Source: Halothece sp. PCC 7418 | Lineage (GTDB): Bacteria > Cyanobacteriota > Cyanobacteriia > Cyanobacteriales > Rubidibacteraceae | Length of the DNA stretch: 64,000 nt | Reading direction: 5' to 3' | NCBI RefSeq assembly: GCF_000317635.1 | Contig: NC_019779.1 | Location: forward strand, 2,790,001 to 2,854,000 | In this document: in pieces, positions 7,580 through 15,356 of the stretch | Numbering within the stretch: the first letter of the stretch is position 1 | How the letters are laid out: every line of letters starts with the position of its first letter | Translations under genes and position numbers: made by a program | Notes under the pieces: model-generated | The model's input: the letters and a program-made list of their open reading frames with translations, nothing else | Told to the model about the DNA's origin: nothing | Databases searched by the model: none

Positions 7580-8880
7580 ATCAAGCCACTCAACATCGCA
7601 CAGACCACCACAAGGAAAGCAAACACTGCTGTTTTCTTTGTCCCCAAAAGACTGCGAATGACCAACAAATTTGGGAGTGAAATGGCAGGACCGGCAAGTA
7701 ATAACGCCAAAGCAGGTCCTTGTCCCATCCCATTGCCAATTAACCCTTGTAGAATTGGAACTTCCGTTAGTGTAGCAAAATACATAAATGCCCCGATAAT
7801 TGCAGCAAAGAAATTAGCCAACAAGGAATTTCCCCCTACAGCCTGCACAATCGATCCTGAAGGGATCAGAGCTTCCTGTTGCGGACGACCTAATAAGAAT
7901 CCAGCCACTAAAATTCCCATCAGCAAAAGAGGTAAAATTTGCTTGGCATTATCCCAAGAAGACTCAAACCAGTCTCCTGCTTCTCCTTGATGAGTGCTAG
8001 TCAGCCAAGATAAACCAACCACAGCAACACTAAAGGGAACTAAAGGGGTTTCACTAAATTGCCAAGACAGCACTGACGTTACCGCGGCGATTAAAATTAC
8101 CTTTCCTCGGTTCAAATGAAACCAGACAACCAGCATGACAGCTAAGGCTAAACCGAGTAATCCTGTCAGCCACCATTTTAGGGAATCAACCCTATACCAA
8201 AAGCCTGTGGTAGTTTCTGGTTCTGCCCAATTCGCAAAGACTAAAATTCCCACTAAAACCGCGAAAAATAACGCATTTTGCCATAAGGGGCGGGTTTCTT
8301 CTTCATCAGGGAGAATGGCTGAACCATTTCTTTCATCAGGTTCATCTTTAAATGCAAATTGCATCCCTAAGCCAATAATAATACTAAACGCGATCGCGCC
8401 GATCGCACGGGCGATTCCGAGTTGCACTCCTAAAACCTTTGCAGTCAGAATAATCGCTAAAACATTAATCGCAGGCCCCGAATAGAGAAACGTAATCGCA
8501 GGTCCTAACCCTGCACCTCGGCGGTAAATCCCTGCAAACAAAGGAAGCACCGTACAGGAACAAACGGCCAAAATAATCCCAGAAACAGAAGCCACCCCGT
8601 AAGAAACAAAGGGATTAGCTTTACTACCGAGATATTTCATAATAGCATTTTGACCTAAGAAAACCGCGATCGCGCCCGCAATAAAAAATGCTGGAATCAA
8701 ACACAGTAAAACGTGCTCTTGAGCATACCACCGCACCAGATAAAGGGCTTCCCAGAAGGCTTGTTCTACCCGTTCTGATTGCTGTAAAACATTGACTGGT
8801 AAATAGAAACACAGTAGGAAAACACCAATAATAACTGATAGCGGTTTCCATTCTTCCCGCCAAAATGACGATTTTTCCAT
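7558..8880 (-). CDS. UPF0718/ArsP-like permease
   Basis: 440-residue inner-membrane protein with about ten hydrophobic segments. It belongs to the predicted permease family UPF0718 (DUF318), which includes ArsP and SO_0444-type metal exporters. The hallmark CSCTVLPLFAGIYRRGAGLG lies around residues 106-125 and the repeat element LLLAGPAISLPNLLVIR near the C terminus. The pair of cysteines in CSCT is family-conserved and may bind a thiophilic metal or metalloid. It is the last gene of the MerR-thioredoxin-permease unit and lies 87 bases after the thioredoxin gene. Export of a toxic metal or metalloid is inferred; the exact substrate cannot be told. Confidence 0.85.
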   Translation of the reverse strand: MEKSSFWREEWKPLSVIIGVFLLCFYLPVNVLQQSERVEQAFWEALYLVRWYAQEHVLLCLIPAFFIAGAIAVFLGQNAIMKYLGSKANPFVSYGVASVSGIILAVCSCTVLPLFAGIYRRGAGLGPAITFLYSGPAINVLAIILTAKVLGVQLGIARAIGAIAFSIIIGLGMQFAFKDEPDERNGSAILPDEEETRPLWQNALFFAVLVGILVFANWAEPETTTGFWYRVDSLKWWLTGLLGLALAVMLVVWFHLNRGKVILIAAVTSVLSWQFSETPLVPFSVAVVGLSWLTSTHQGEAGDWFESSWDNAKQILPLLLMGILVAGFLLGRPQQEALIPSGSIVQAVGGNSLLANFFAAIIGAFMYFATLTEVPILQGLIGNGMGQGPALALLLAGPAISLPNLLVIRSLLGTKKTAVFAFLVVVCAMLSGLIYGGLVG

Positions 8881-8967
8881 GATTCTCCCTCCTTAATAAC
8901 GAAAAATGAACAGATACACGCCCCCCGTCTTTGAGGAGAGGCTTCAATCGAGATGTCCTAATCGGGT

Positions 8968-9210
8968 TTAGGCTTTTAAGTAGGGTTGAATTTCTTGAGC
9001 ACTTAGCACTTTTCCCTGTGTTACGACTTGATCGTTAATAACCAAAGCGGGGGTTTTCATTACCCCTCGTTCTGCAATTTGCATGGGATCAGTGGTATGG
9101 AAAACGTCTCCCTCTAAATCAAGATTAGTCAGCGCAGCTTTCACATTCGCTTCGAGTTGCTGACATTTTTTACAGCCTGTTCCTAAAACTTCGGCTTTAA
9201 TTGCACTCAT
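8968..9210 (-). CDS. Small thioredoxin-like protein (MTH895/TM0996 type)
   Basis: 80-residue glutaredoxin-fold protein with the redox pair GTGCKKCQQLEANV at residues 11-24 and the cis-proline segment MKTPALVINDQVV. Length and motifs match the family called redox-active disulfide protein 2, often encoded beside UPF0718 permeases. In the operon it would reduce or pass on a thiol-bound metal or metalloid to the permease (inference). It is preceded by a MerR-type dyad promoter, which places it as the first gene of the controlled transcript. Confidence 0.87.
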   Translation of the reverse strand: MSAIKAEVLGTGCKKCQQLEANVKAALTNLDLEGDVFHTTDPMQIAERGVMKTPALVINDQVVTQGKVLSAQEIQPYLKA

Positions 9211-9233
9211 CGTTAGATTTCCCCTTCATTAAT

Positions 9234-9280
9234 AACTGATTAATTTCAGAGTAATCCTTATACTGTAGTATAAGGTCAAG
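9234..9280 (-). promoter_or_regulatory. MerR-type promoter with perfect dyad operator
   Basis: A 9-2-9 perfect dyad (CCTTATACT-GT-AGTATAAGG, 9256-9275) sits between the merR-like gene and the thioredoxin gene. Read on the minus strand, a TTGACC -35 overlaps the dyad edge. A 19-base spacer leads to a TTACTC -10-like hexamer. The overlong spacer centred on a dyad is the signature of promoters untwisted by MerR-family activators. It should drive the thioredoxin-permease transcript. Confidence 0.75.
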
Positions 9281-9680
9281 GGGTTTCGGAAAAATCATCA
9301 AGAGCAATACATTCGCGATCTTGATCAAGATAGGCTTCACAGTGTTTGAGTAAAGGGACAAGTTCTGCTCGTAATTGGGAATAGCGATTAATTTTTCGGT
9401 CAATTTCGGTAATTTTCTGTTGTAATCGCTCATAAACCGCTTGACAAGTCAGCGATTCTCCCTCTTTCAGGGCTAAAATTTCTTTGATTTCCTCAAGGGT
9501 TAACCCCAATGATTTAACACGGAGGATAAATGAGAGGCGTTCTATATCTTCTTCGTTGTAAAGGCGAAAACCACTTTTTGTTCTCTGAGGGGAGGGAATT
9601 AAACCAATCCTTTCATAAAAATAGAGCGTTTGCGGATTCACTCCTAACTGATGAGAGACTTCGCTAATCTTTAAGCCCAT
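9276..9680 (-). CDS. MerR-family metal-responsive activator
   Basis: 134 residues. The N-terminal winged helix is KISEVSHQLGVNPQTLYFYERIGLI, followed by the usual RTKSGFRLYNEEDIERLSFI wing. A long dimerisation helix covers residues 75-110. Three cysteines lie in the places used by ZntR/CadR/PbrR-type sensors: one in LTCQAV and two in KHCEAYLDQDREC. This suggests a soft divalent metal inducer. It is transcribed in the same direction as, and upstream of, the thioredoxin and permease genes, with a matching MerR dyad promoter between. Its own stop codon abuts the dyad. Confidence 0.9.
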   Translation of the reverse strand: MGLKISEVSHQLGVNPQTLYFYERIGLIPSPQRTKSGFRLYNEEDIERLSFILRVKSLGLTLEEIKEILALKEGESLTCQAVYERLQQKITEIDRKINRYSQLRAELVPLLKHCEAYLDQDRECIALDDFSETP

Positions 9681-9821
9681 TGTTTTTTACTGATTTGTCA
9701 AATAATCGACCTGATTTCCTATTGAACCTCTTCCATTAAACACGAGGTTCATTTAGACGTTCAAGTAAATGCCTAATTGAGTTCAGCGCGATCGCGCAAC
9801 TAGGCTCGTGATCAAAGGTTA

Positions 9822-9941
9822 TCATTTTTCATCCAGATGCTCAGCCACCGCTTGATATAACTCTAGGATGTGGTGATCCGCTAGGTGATAAAACACTTTA
9901 CGTCCTCGCTTTTGGTAGGCGACAAGACGCATCGCACCGCA
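9822..9941 (-). pseudogene. ArsR-family regulator, C-terminal remnant
   Basis: Reverse-strand frame reading RLVAYQKRGRKVFYHLADHH and ending ELYQAVAEHLDEK-stop. This is the wing and C-terminal helix of an ArsR/SmtB repressor (alpha-5-site type with DHH). The N-terminal two thirds and the HTH are absent; upstream sequence has no family character. It looks like a deletion remnant of a second metal sensor, in keeping with the metal-resistance neighbourhood. Confidence 0.65.
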
Positions 9942-10060
9942 CGCATTAATTTATAACTTGAGCTTATCTATACCCACTAAAACTATTAAACTAACTAATA
10001 ACGCTAGCTTAAGGTTGTACAAATCTTGTACAACGGATTTAGGTGATATCTGGAAAGCAA
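9942..10060. other. Spacer, no gene seen
   Basis: Low-complexity spacer between the ArsR remnant and tRNA-Val. It contains a short dyad around 10015-10035 (TTGTACAAATCTTGTACAA). I see no further coding signal. Confidence 0.3.
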
Positions 10061-10134
<74 letters not shown>

Positions 10135-10256
10135 GAACGCTTTGCTAATATAACATGAATTCTTGTTTGATGGCAAACCCCAATTTCAGATTTCCTGATT
10201 ACGCTTTACCTTCTTCTCGGACTAAGATTGAGCTAATCGCACTCTATTTTGCTCAG

Positions 10257-10868
10257 TTATAACGTCAGAAAATAGTCTTGAATCCCTCCTAAAATAATTT
10301 CTGTTGCTAACGCAGCCACCAGTAACCCTAAGATACGAGTAATAACATTAACCCCTGTGCGTCCTAATGCTTTCTGAATTAAATTCGCAAAGAGTAATGC
10401 GACATAAGTAAAGATCAAGACTGTCATTAAGGCTAAGGAAGTAATTGCCTGATCGATCGCGCCAAATTTGGTATTATCAGTCAATAAAACAACGGTCATA
10501 ATCCCGCCTGGCCCTGCGATGAGTGGGGTTGCGAGGGGAAAAACAGCAAGATCGATGGAAGATTCAGGATCAGTTGATGCTGAGTGTTCGTCTTCATTTA
10601 AAACCATGCGTAAACCGACAATTAATAACAGTAATCCCCCAGCAATTTTAAAGGCTGGTAAACTAATGTCTAAGGCGCTTAATAAAGTTTGACCGCCAAT
10701 CATAAAAGCAAATAAAATAATCGCTGAAATGCCAACCCCTAATAAAGCAATTCTCTGGCGACTGACTTGGGGTTCTTTTTGAGTAATGGCAATAAAAACT
10801 GGAACTAACCCCACTGGATCAATGACAACAAACAGCGTTGTTGCATCTTGAAGAAAGTGCTGAAACAT
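10257..10868 (-). CDS. MarC-family integral membrane protein
   Basis: 203 residues with six hydrophobic segments. MarC (UPF0056) features are seen: the N-terminal FVVIDPVGLVPVFIAIT, LPAFKIAGGLLLLIVGLRMV, and the conserved loop VFPLATPLIAGPGGIMTVVLL. Function of the family is not established; the old link to multiple antibiotic resistance has not held up. It is followed upstream (same strand) by a universal stress protein gene 21 bases away, suggesting a shared transcript. Confidence 0.9.
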   Translation of the reverse strand: MFQHFLQDATTLFVVIDPVGLVPVFIAITQKEPQVSRQRIALLGVGISAIILFAFMIGGQTLLSALDISLPAFKIAGGLLLLIVGLRMVLNEDEHSASTDPESSIDLAVFPLATPLIAGPGGIMTVVLLTDNTKFGAIDQAITSLALMTVLIFTYVALLFANLIQKALGRTGVNVITRILGLLVAALATEIILGGIQDYFLTL

Positions 10869-10889
10869 AAACCCTCTCGATAATAGTTG

Positions 10890-11321
10890 CTAAGACCGAC
10901 GATGAAAAAACACAATGTCACAGGGGGCGCGACGGTTGACTCTGCCTTCTATCGTACCTAATAAATAATCCACTGGTTCTGCGCGATCGCAGTTGAGAAA
11001 AATTAAATCGACTTTTTCTTCTTCCGCAACTGCTAAAATTTGGGTATGAACTAAACCATAGCGAAGGATAATATTCTCCATTAACGCTTCGGGAAGGTAA
11101 CGAGCAACAAACTCTTCAAGGGCTTCTCGCACTTTCGCATCTGCTTTTTCTTTAAACTGATCGGGTAGCAAAGGACTCAGAAAATATGAGTCATAATCGG
11201 GAAGCACGGTCATCAGTAAAAACTTTCCGTTTAAAGCGCTTGCATACGCGATCGCGCGGTTCAAAAAGTTTAGATTATAGTCAAGCTGATTAACATCAAC
11301 ATACAGTAAAATTTTCAACAT
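10890..11321 (-). CDS. Universal stress protein (UspA family)
   Basis: 143-residue UspA-fold protein. It starts MLKILLYVDVNQLDYNLNFL and ends with a strand and loop EGRVNRRAPCDIVFFHRRS, in the place where ATP-binding members have G-x2-G-x9-G(S/T). Here that loop is incomplete (no clear G2xG9xGS), so ATP binding is doubtful. It lies between nhaC and marC on the same strand with short gaps (35 and 21 bases), which points to an osmotic or ion-stress operon. Confidence 0.85.
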   Translation of the reverse strand: MLKILLYVDVNQLDYNLNFLNRAIAYASALNGKFLLMTVLPDYDSYFLSPLLPDQFKEKADAKVREALEEFVARYLPEALMENIILRYGLVHTQILAVAEEEKVDLIFLNCDRAEPVDYLLGTIEGRVNRRAPCDIVFFHRRS

Positions 11322-11356
11322 TGTCGTGTGTCCAAGTGGTGATCTTCAGTTCTTTT

Positions 11357-12865
11357 TTAATCAGAAGACCGAACCGATTCTGAAACCAACATTTCAGTTT
11401 CATCCAATGTTTCTAATCGAATGCGATCAATGGTTAAATTCATTACGCCTAAAAAGACAGAGATGATAGGACTGAGGAGGTTAAAAAAGCAAAAAGGAAG
11501 ATAACTCAGCGTAGAAACCCCTAACACCCCAGAATGAAACGCTGCGCCAGAATTCCAGGGAATTAATACAGAAGTGACGGTTCCCGAATCTTCAACCGCA
11601 CGGGAGAGGTTTTTGGGATGCAATTCTTTTCTGAGATACGCTGCTCGAAACATCCGCGCTGGCACCACGATCGCGATATACTGATCAGAAGCAGTGGCAT
11701 TGATAAACAAGCAGGTGGCAACAGTTGCACCAATCAACGTTCCCGCACCCCTTGCCCCAGCGAGAATCACATTAGCTAACTTGCGAAGCATCCCACAGGC
11801 TTCTAACATGCCGCCAAACACCATCGCACAGATAATCAGCCAGACGGTGTTCAACATACTCGCCATTCCCCCCCTGGAAAAGAGAGAGTCAATGACTTCG
11901 TTTCCGGTTTCAATACTAAAGCCACTGGCTGCAACGGTAACCAGTACACCATAAGCCTTCCCTAGAGAAAAGCCACCCTCCATCATGTTCCCTAACAAGT
12001 CTTGCTGAAACATGACACCCGCTAAACAGCCTAAAAGCACTCCGCCAATCAAAGCAGGTAAAGCTGGGACTTTCAATGCAACCATTGTTACCACTGCTAA
12101 GGGAACAAGCAAGAGCAAGAGATTAATATTAAAGTTATTGATGATTGTACTTTGCACATCCGCGATCGCGTCACTATTCAAGGCACTCCCTTGGTAGAAA
12201 AAGCCCAGAATCAGAAAGCCAACCAAGGATAAAACAATCGCCGGACCTGAGGTATAAACCATGTGGCGAATGTGGGTAAATAAGTCTGTCCCCGCCATTG
12301 CCGGTGCAAGATTCGTAGTGTCTGATAACGGCGACATTTTATCACCAAAATAAGCACCAGAAATAACCGCTCCTGCAACCATTCCCATGGGAACTCCAAG
12401 TGTCTGACCAATGGCAATCAGGGCGATGCCGATCGTGCCACTGGTTGACCAACTACTCCCCGTACACAGGGAAACAATACAACTCACCAAACAGCTAACC
12501 GCAAGAAACACACTCGGATTAATAATTTCTAAGCCATAATAAATCATTAGCGGAACGATGCCACTGGCAATCCAAATCGAAATCAATGATCCAACCACCA
12601 ATAGGATTAATATCGACTGCATCGCCATCGCGATCGACTTAATCACTTGTTTTTCTAAATAAATATAAGACAGCCCTAAGGAAAACACCCCTAGCATCCC
12701 AGCGACTAAAGAGGCAATCAGCAAAGCAAGCTGATTGGGACCAAAGGTGGCGTTATCTTTGAAGATGACAACATTAAACACCATCAGCGCAATCAAAACA
12801 CTGATTGGGATTAAAGATAAAGTAATTGAAGGGTCTGGCTGATTAAAATTGTTTTGTTCTTGCAT
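11357..12865 (-). CDS. nhaC: Na+/H+ antiporter, NhaC family
   Basis: 502-residue membrane protein with about twelve hydrophobic segments. NhaC-family signatures include CTGSSWSTSGTIGIALIAIG, VISGAYFGDKMSPLSDTTNL, and ATASDQYIAIVVPARMF with the downstream LSRAVEDSGTVTSVLIPWNSG. These hydroxyl and acidic residues form the ion path in the IT superfamily. It would exchange sodium for protons across the cytoplasmic membrane, useful for a halotolerant cell. It is the first gene of the nhaC-usp-marC cluster, with a 261-base upstream region. Confidence 0.93.
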   Translation of the reverse strand: MQEQNNFNQPDPSITLSLIPISVLIALMVFNVVIFKDNATFGPNQLALLIASLVAGMLGVFSLGLSYIYLEKQVIKSIAMAMQSILILLVVGSLISIWIASGIVPLMIYYGLEIINPSVFLAVSCLVSCIVSLCTGSSWSTSGTIGIALIAIGQTLGVPMGMVAGAVISGAYFGDKMSPLSDTTNLAPAMAGTDLFTHIRHMVYTSGPAIVLSLVGFLILGFFYQGSALNSDAIADVQSTIINNFNINLLLLLVPLAVVTMVALKVPALPALIGGVLLGCLAGVMFQQDLLGNMMEGGFSLGKAYGVLVTVAASGFSIETGNEVIDSLFSRGGMASMLNTVWLIICAMVFGGMLEACGMLRKLANVILAGARGAGTLIGATVATCLFINATASDQYIAIVVPARMFRAAYLRKELHPKNLSRAVEDSGTVTSVLIPWNSGAAFHSGVLGVSTLSYLPFCFFNLLSPIISVFLGVMNLTIDRIRLETLDETEMLVSESVRSSD

Positions 12866-13126
12866 TACATGATTTTTAATCCTATTGCTTCAACTTAGCG
12901 TTGGCAATTCCTTAATTTTGTTCTTTGGAATACCAGTTACAGTAGTTAACCATGAACCAAATAATGTACAGACGTTTCATGGAACGTCCCAACAGATATT
13001 ACTGACGCGCTTTGTAGCTCAACAGATTAAGAAAAGCTATATTAAGGCGTTATGAGGTTTTGTGCTCAAACCAGTTCCAAGTGAGTGAGGGGTGAAGCTA
13101 GCCCGCAGAGCGAGCCTGATATTCGT
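12866..13126. other. Spacer upstream of nhaC with one palindromic repeat
   Basis: No gene seen. The nhaC promoter should lie here. The one recognisable element is a copy of the 28-nt palindrome family at 12966-12993. Confidence 0.3.
12966..12993. repeat. 28-nt palindromic repeat, copy 1
   Basis: Imperfect palindrome centred on CCATGG-like sequence (arms GTACAGACGTT and AACGTC). It belongs to the dispersed family also found at 33144-33171 and, decayed, at 24664-24691. This kind of GTAGAGACGT...ACGTCTCTAC element is widespread in cyanobacterial genomes. Confidence 0.7.
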
Positions 13127-13438
13127 TTACTGGAATTTTAAGCGATACTGAGTGCAAACCCGTTGCTGTTCAGGATTCATCTTTTCAAAACGACGCACAA
13201 AGTCCGCCTCTGCCCGTTCAACCATTTCTCCGATTGTATTAGACGCGGTATAAACCATTGCTTCGAGAACACTTTTCGTTAAAGCGTCGATATCATCAGT
13301 GGGTTCAGTATTTGCAGCAACATTTGCCATAATTTCTTCTAAAGAAAAGACATAAGCATGGGGATAGTTCTGTTGAGTCGCCTCCACATATTGAGTATGT
13401 AACGCTTGCAGCTTTGTTTTTTCTGCTGTTAAAACCAT
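13127..13438 (-). CDS. Conserved-looking hypothetical protein, 103 aa
   Basis: I do not recognise the family. The protein is soluble and mostly helical: an N-terminal helix VLTAEKTKLQALHTQYVEAT, a central acidic segment NTEPTDDIDALTKSVLEAMVY, and a C-terminal amphipathic region GEMVERAEADFVRRFEKM. There is no signal peptide or membrane segment. Codon use and frame integrity support a real gene. It stands alone, divergent from the next gene at 13742. Confidence 0.65.
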   Translation of the reverse strand: MVLTAEKTKLQALHTQYVEATQQNYPHAYVFSLEEIMANVAANTEPTDDIDALTKSVLEAMVYTASNTIGEMVERAEADFVRRFEKMNPEQQRVCTQYRLKFQ

Positions 13439-13741
13439 ATATGCTGTACTTCAGTTCGACTCCTTCAGGTTACTGATTGTTAATTTACATTACTGTTTAT
13501 TGTGAACTTTATGATTTTCCTTGACTTTTGTCTTGATTAATGAGACTGCAATTGAGTGAAGCTCAGCGACGCTCAGCCAAACGGTTGTTGACACTTTTTT
13601 GATTGTCGATTTAAGTTATTCTATAACCATAGAGTGAAAAATTGACTGCCTAAGATTATCCGTTTGTGGGAAGTTTTGATCATGGCTCGGAACTTATTTT
13701 AGTAAATGAAGCAAAACCAAGAAAAGGAGGTTGTCAGCGAT
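13439..13741. other. Divergent promoter spacer
   Basis: Spacer between two divergent hypothetical genes. A TTGACA hexamer at 13588-13593 points towards the plus-strand gene, but no convincing -10 is found at 17 bases. A strong ribosome-binding site AAGGAGG lies near 13724, deciding the start at 13742. Nothing else is seen. Confidence 0.4.
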
Positions 13742-14113
13742 ATGCGTCGTTTGACACTCGGCACTCTTACCACCTTACTGCTCACTTTAGGAGCTACAGG
13801 AACAGCACAAGCAGAAGCCATGTCTTCTGGAAATGAACAAGTTCGGGTTCAAGGACACCAAAATGTCCGCAGTACCGAAGCATTTAATCTCGTCGCTTCT
13901 GCTTATCGGGGTGAGTTCAGATCCCAAGGAGTACCTAGCTATGGGAATTTAGAGCAAGCCTACGCAACTGGACAAATTGACGCAGAAACCTTAGTGAACC
14001 GCGCGATCGCTGCGGGAGAACTTGCACCAGCAGCGGCTCAAGATGAAGATTATCTCAATGCAGTTAGTCTTCACTTATCGGACTTAGTCGATCGCGGACA
14101 AGACGACAGTTAA
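13742..14113 (+). CDS. Exported hypothetical protein
   Basis: 123 residues from ATG 13742, chosen because AAGGAGG lies about 12 bases upstream and because the product then begins with a clean signal peptide: MRRLTLGTLTTLLLTLGATG ending TAQA with cleavage before EAMSS. An upstream ATG at 13706 would add a charged leader. The mature part is about 99 residues, acidic, with a region VRSTEAFNLVASAYRGEFRS and a helix QIDAETLVNRAIAAGELAP. No family is recognised. The location is periplasm or thylakoid lumen. Confidence 0.7.
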   Translation: MRRLTLGTLTTLLLTLGATGTAQAEAMSSGNEQVRVQGHQNVRSTEAFNLVASAYRGEFRSQGVPSYGNLEQAYATGQIDAETLVNRAIAAGELAPAAAQDEDYLNAVSLHLSDLVDRGQDDS

Positions 14114-14278
14114 AATTTTAACGGCAATAAACACCAGTAATCAACCCCATAGATTGATCGATGCTTTTTTCTTACTTTTTGATTAATTCATAAGAAAAAG
14201 GTCGTGAACCCCCCGTCATTTCTAATACCATTTTCGACCAGTCACAGATTACACCTTCGGAAAACGGAAGGGGTTAGA

Positions 14279-14300
14279 GGGTGGGCAATGCCCACCCTAC
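14279..14300. repeat. GTAGGGTGGGC palindrome, copy 1
   Basis: GGGTGGGCA-ATGCCCACCC palindrome. It belongs to the 25-nt family found also at 21697-21721, 30693-30717 and 39886-39910. This copy is the only one not between convergent genes. Confidence 0.75.
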
Positions 14301-14309
14301 AATTTAATT

Positions 14310-14356
14310 CAGGAGCGCGATCGACGCTGAGCTTTGCGCGATCGCGCATTTCCTTC
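14310..14356. repeat. Direct repeat flanking toxin-antitoxin island, left
   Basis: Begins AGGAGCGCGATCGACGC and continues through a HIP1 site to CGCGCATTTCC. A related copy with the same opening and a similar end (CGTGCATTTCATTCC) is at 15269-15327. The pair brackets the DUF433/DUF5615/antitoxin genes. Confidence 0.5.
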
Positions 14357-14456
14357 AATGTTCAAACCTTTTTCGATCAACTCGTTATAATTTTAAAAAG
14401 TTTAGAATAAAACGCTACTTTCCAGCATCACTGCTTGATCCAAGTGCATTACTCTT

Positions 14457-14699
14457 ATGACACTAGACCGTATTACTAGCGATCCGAACCGTATGAACGG
14501 TCAACCTTGCATTCGTCATCTCCGCCTAACGGTGCGCCGAGTGCTGGAATTAATTGCAACCTATCCTGATCGTCAAGAACTATTTCAAGAGTTTCCTGAG
14601 TTAGAAGAGGAAGACCTCCAACAAGCACTCATTTTTGCCTCTTCCTACTTGGATGATTATATTATGGAACTACCTAAAAGTAATGAGACTGCTGCTTGA
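14457..14699 (+). CDS. DUF433 antitoxin-like protein
   Basis: 80-residue DUF433 protein, a family found as the partner of DUF5615 PIN-like toxins. Typical features: [20 protein letters not shown] at the N terminus, then [20 protein letters not shown] and the acidic helix [20 protein letters not shown], an HTH-like arrangement. The frame is intact. It overlaps the start of the toxin-like gene by 17 bases (ATG 14683), as is usual for these pairs. Confidence 0.85.
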   Translation: MTLDRITSDPNRMNGQPCIRHLRLTVRRVLELIATYPDRQELFQEFPELEEEDLQQALIFASSYLDDYIMELPKSNETAA

Positions 14700-14947
14700 T
14701 CAGGGCTTACCTCGCTCTGCTGCAACTCAACTCTCTGAAGCTGGAATCAATACAATTCATGTTGCTGAAATCGGTTTGTCAGCAGCAGATGATCAAGACA
14801 TCCTCCAGAAAGCGAAAGATGATAAATAATCGAGTTGTTATTACCCTTGATGCAGACTTTCATGCTCTATTAGCCCTCAGTGGTGCCGATTCTCCTTCTG
14901 TAATTCGCATCCGAGTCGAGTTCGTATGCGTCACCTCCCACTGGTAA
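14683..14947 (+). pseudogene. DUF5615 PIN-like toxin, frameshifted
   Basis: Starts [20 protein letters not shown] with the first catalytic-type Asp of the PIN-like fold, through [20 protein letters not shown], then stops at 14829. The conserved next segment [18 protein letters not shown] reappears in another frame. A tandem duplication ATAA-ATAA (14822-14829) accounts for the shift: removing one copy restores [12 protein letters not shown]. The C terminus after SVIRIRVE is also abnormal. The toxin is therefore probably inactive while its antitoxin persists. Confidence 0.82.
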
Positions 14948-15056
14948 AAGATAGCTAGAATAATGAACAATCGCGCTCTATTTAACTATGACAACTGATC
15001 TGCTCCTTTGTCATAATAATTGTAAGCAGCGATTGGTTATTAGTGAGACTTTAGGA

Positions 15057-15269
15057 ATGACGTTACAAGAGATTATTCAATCCCTAGAAACTTTGTCTGA
15101 AGAAGAGCAAGACATCTTATTTGAAATTTTACGTCAGAGACGAAACCCCAATCAGAAATATGCACTCATTCATTCCTTACGGGGAAAATATGCTGATGTA
15201 ATGACCAGTAGTGATGAGTTTGCTGCTAGAAAAGAGCAAGAAATTGATTGGGGAAATTGTTTGAATTGA
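15057..15269 (+). CDS. Antitoxin-like small protein, orphan
   Basis: 70 residues from ATG 15057 (MTLQEIIQSLETLSEEEQDI). This opening, with a helix then LFEILRQRRN, is typical of short cyanobacterial antitoxin-like proteins that precede PIN or RelE toxins. An upstream ATG at 14988 would add a cysteine-rich leader lacking that character. No toxin follows: downstream is a repeat and the remnant of another gene. So it is an orphan, perhaps left after toxin loss. Function is inferred only from resemblance. Confidence 0.55.
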   Translation: MTLQEIIQSLETLSEEEQDILFEILRQRRNPNQKYALIHSLRGKYADVMTSSDEFAARKEQEIDWGNCLN

Positions 15270-15327
15270 GGAGCGCGATCGACGCGGAGCGTTGCGGAGC
15301 TTTACTCAATCGTGCATTTCATTCCCT
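15269..15327. repeat. Direct repeat flanking toxin-antitoxin island, right
   Basis: Partner of the element at 14310-14356. It shares AGGAGCGCGATCGACGC and a similar end, but has an internal duplication of GCGGAGC. Confidence 0.5.
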
Positions 15328-15356
15328 ATTCATACTTCTGTGTTAATGTATTAAGT

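Larger units (their letters stand above)
14114..14456. other. Repeat-bearing spacer
   Basis: Holds a GTGGGCAATGCCCAC palindrome copy (14279-14300) and the first of two direct repeats that flank the decaying toxin-antitoxin island (14310-14356). No gene is supported. Confidence 0.5.

Noticed and set aside
8135-8485. Plus-strand open frame within the permease gene.
   Set aside because: Antisense shadow of the UPF0718 permease; lysine/proline/serine-rich product with no family.
9197-9433. Minus-strand frame overlapping the MerR gene end and the dyad promoter.
   Set aside because: It crosses the MerR operator and the start of the thioredoxin gene; the real frames are the flanking ones.
13588-13616. 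TTGACA-based promoter before the exported hypothetical gene.
   Set aside because: The -35 is good but the hexamer at the right distance (TTAAGT) is poor, so I did not list it as a promoter.
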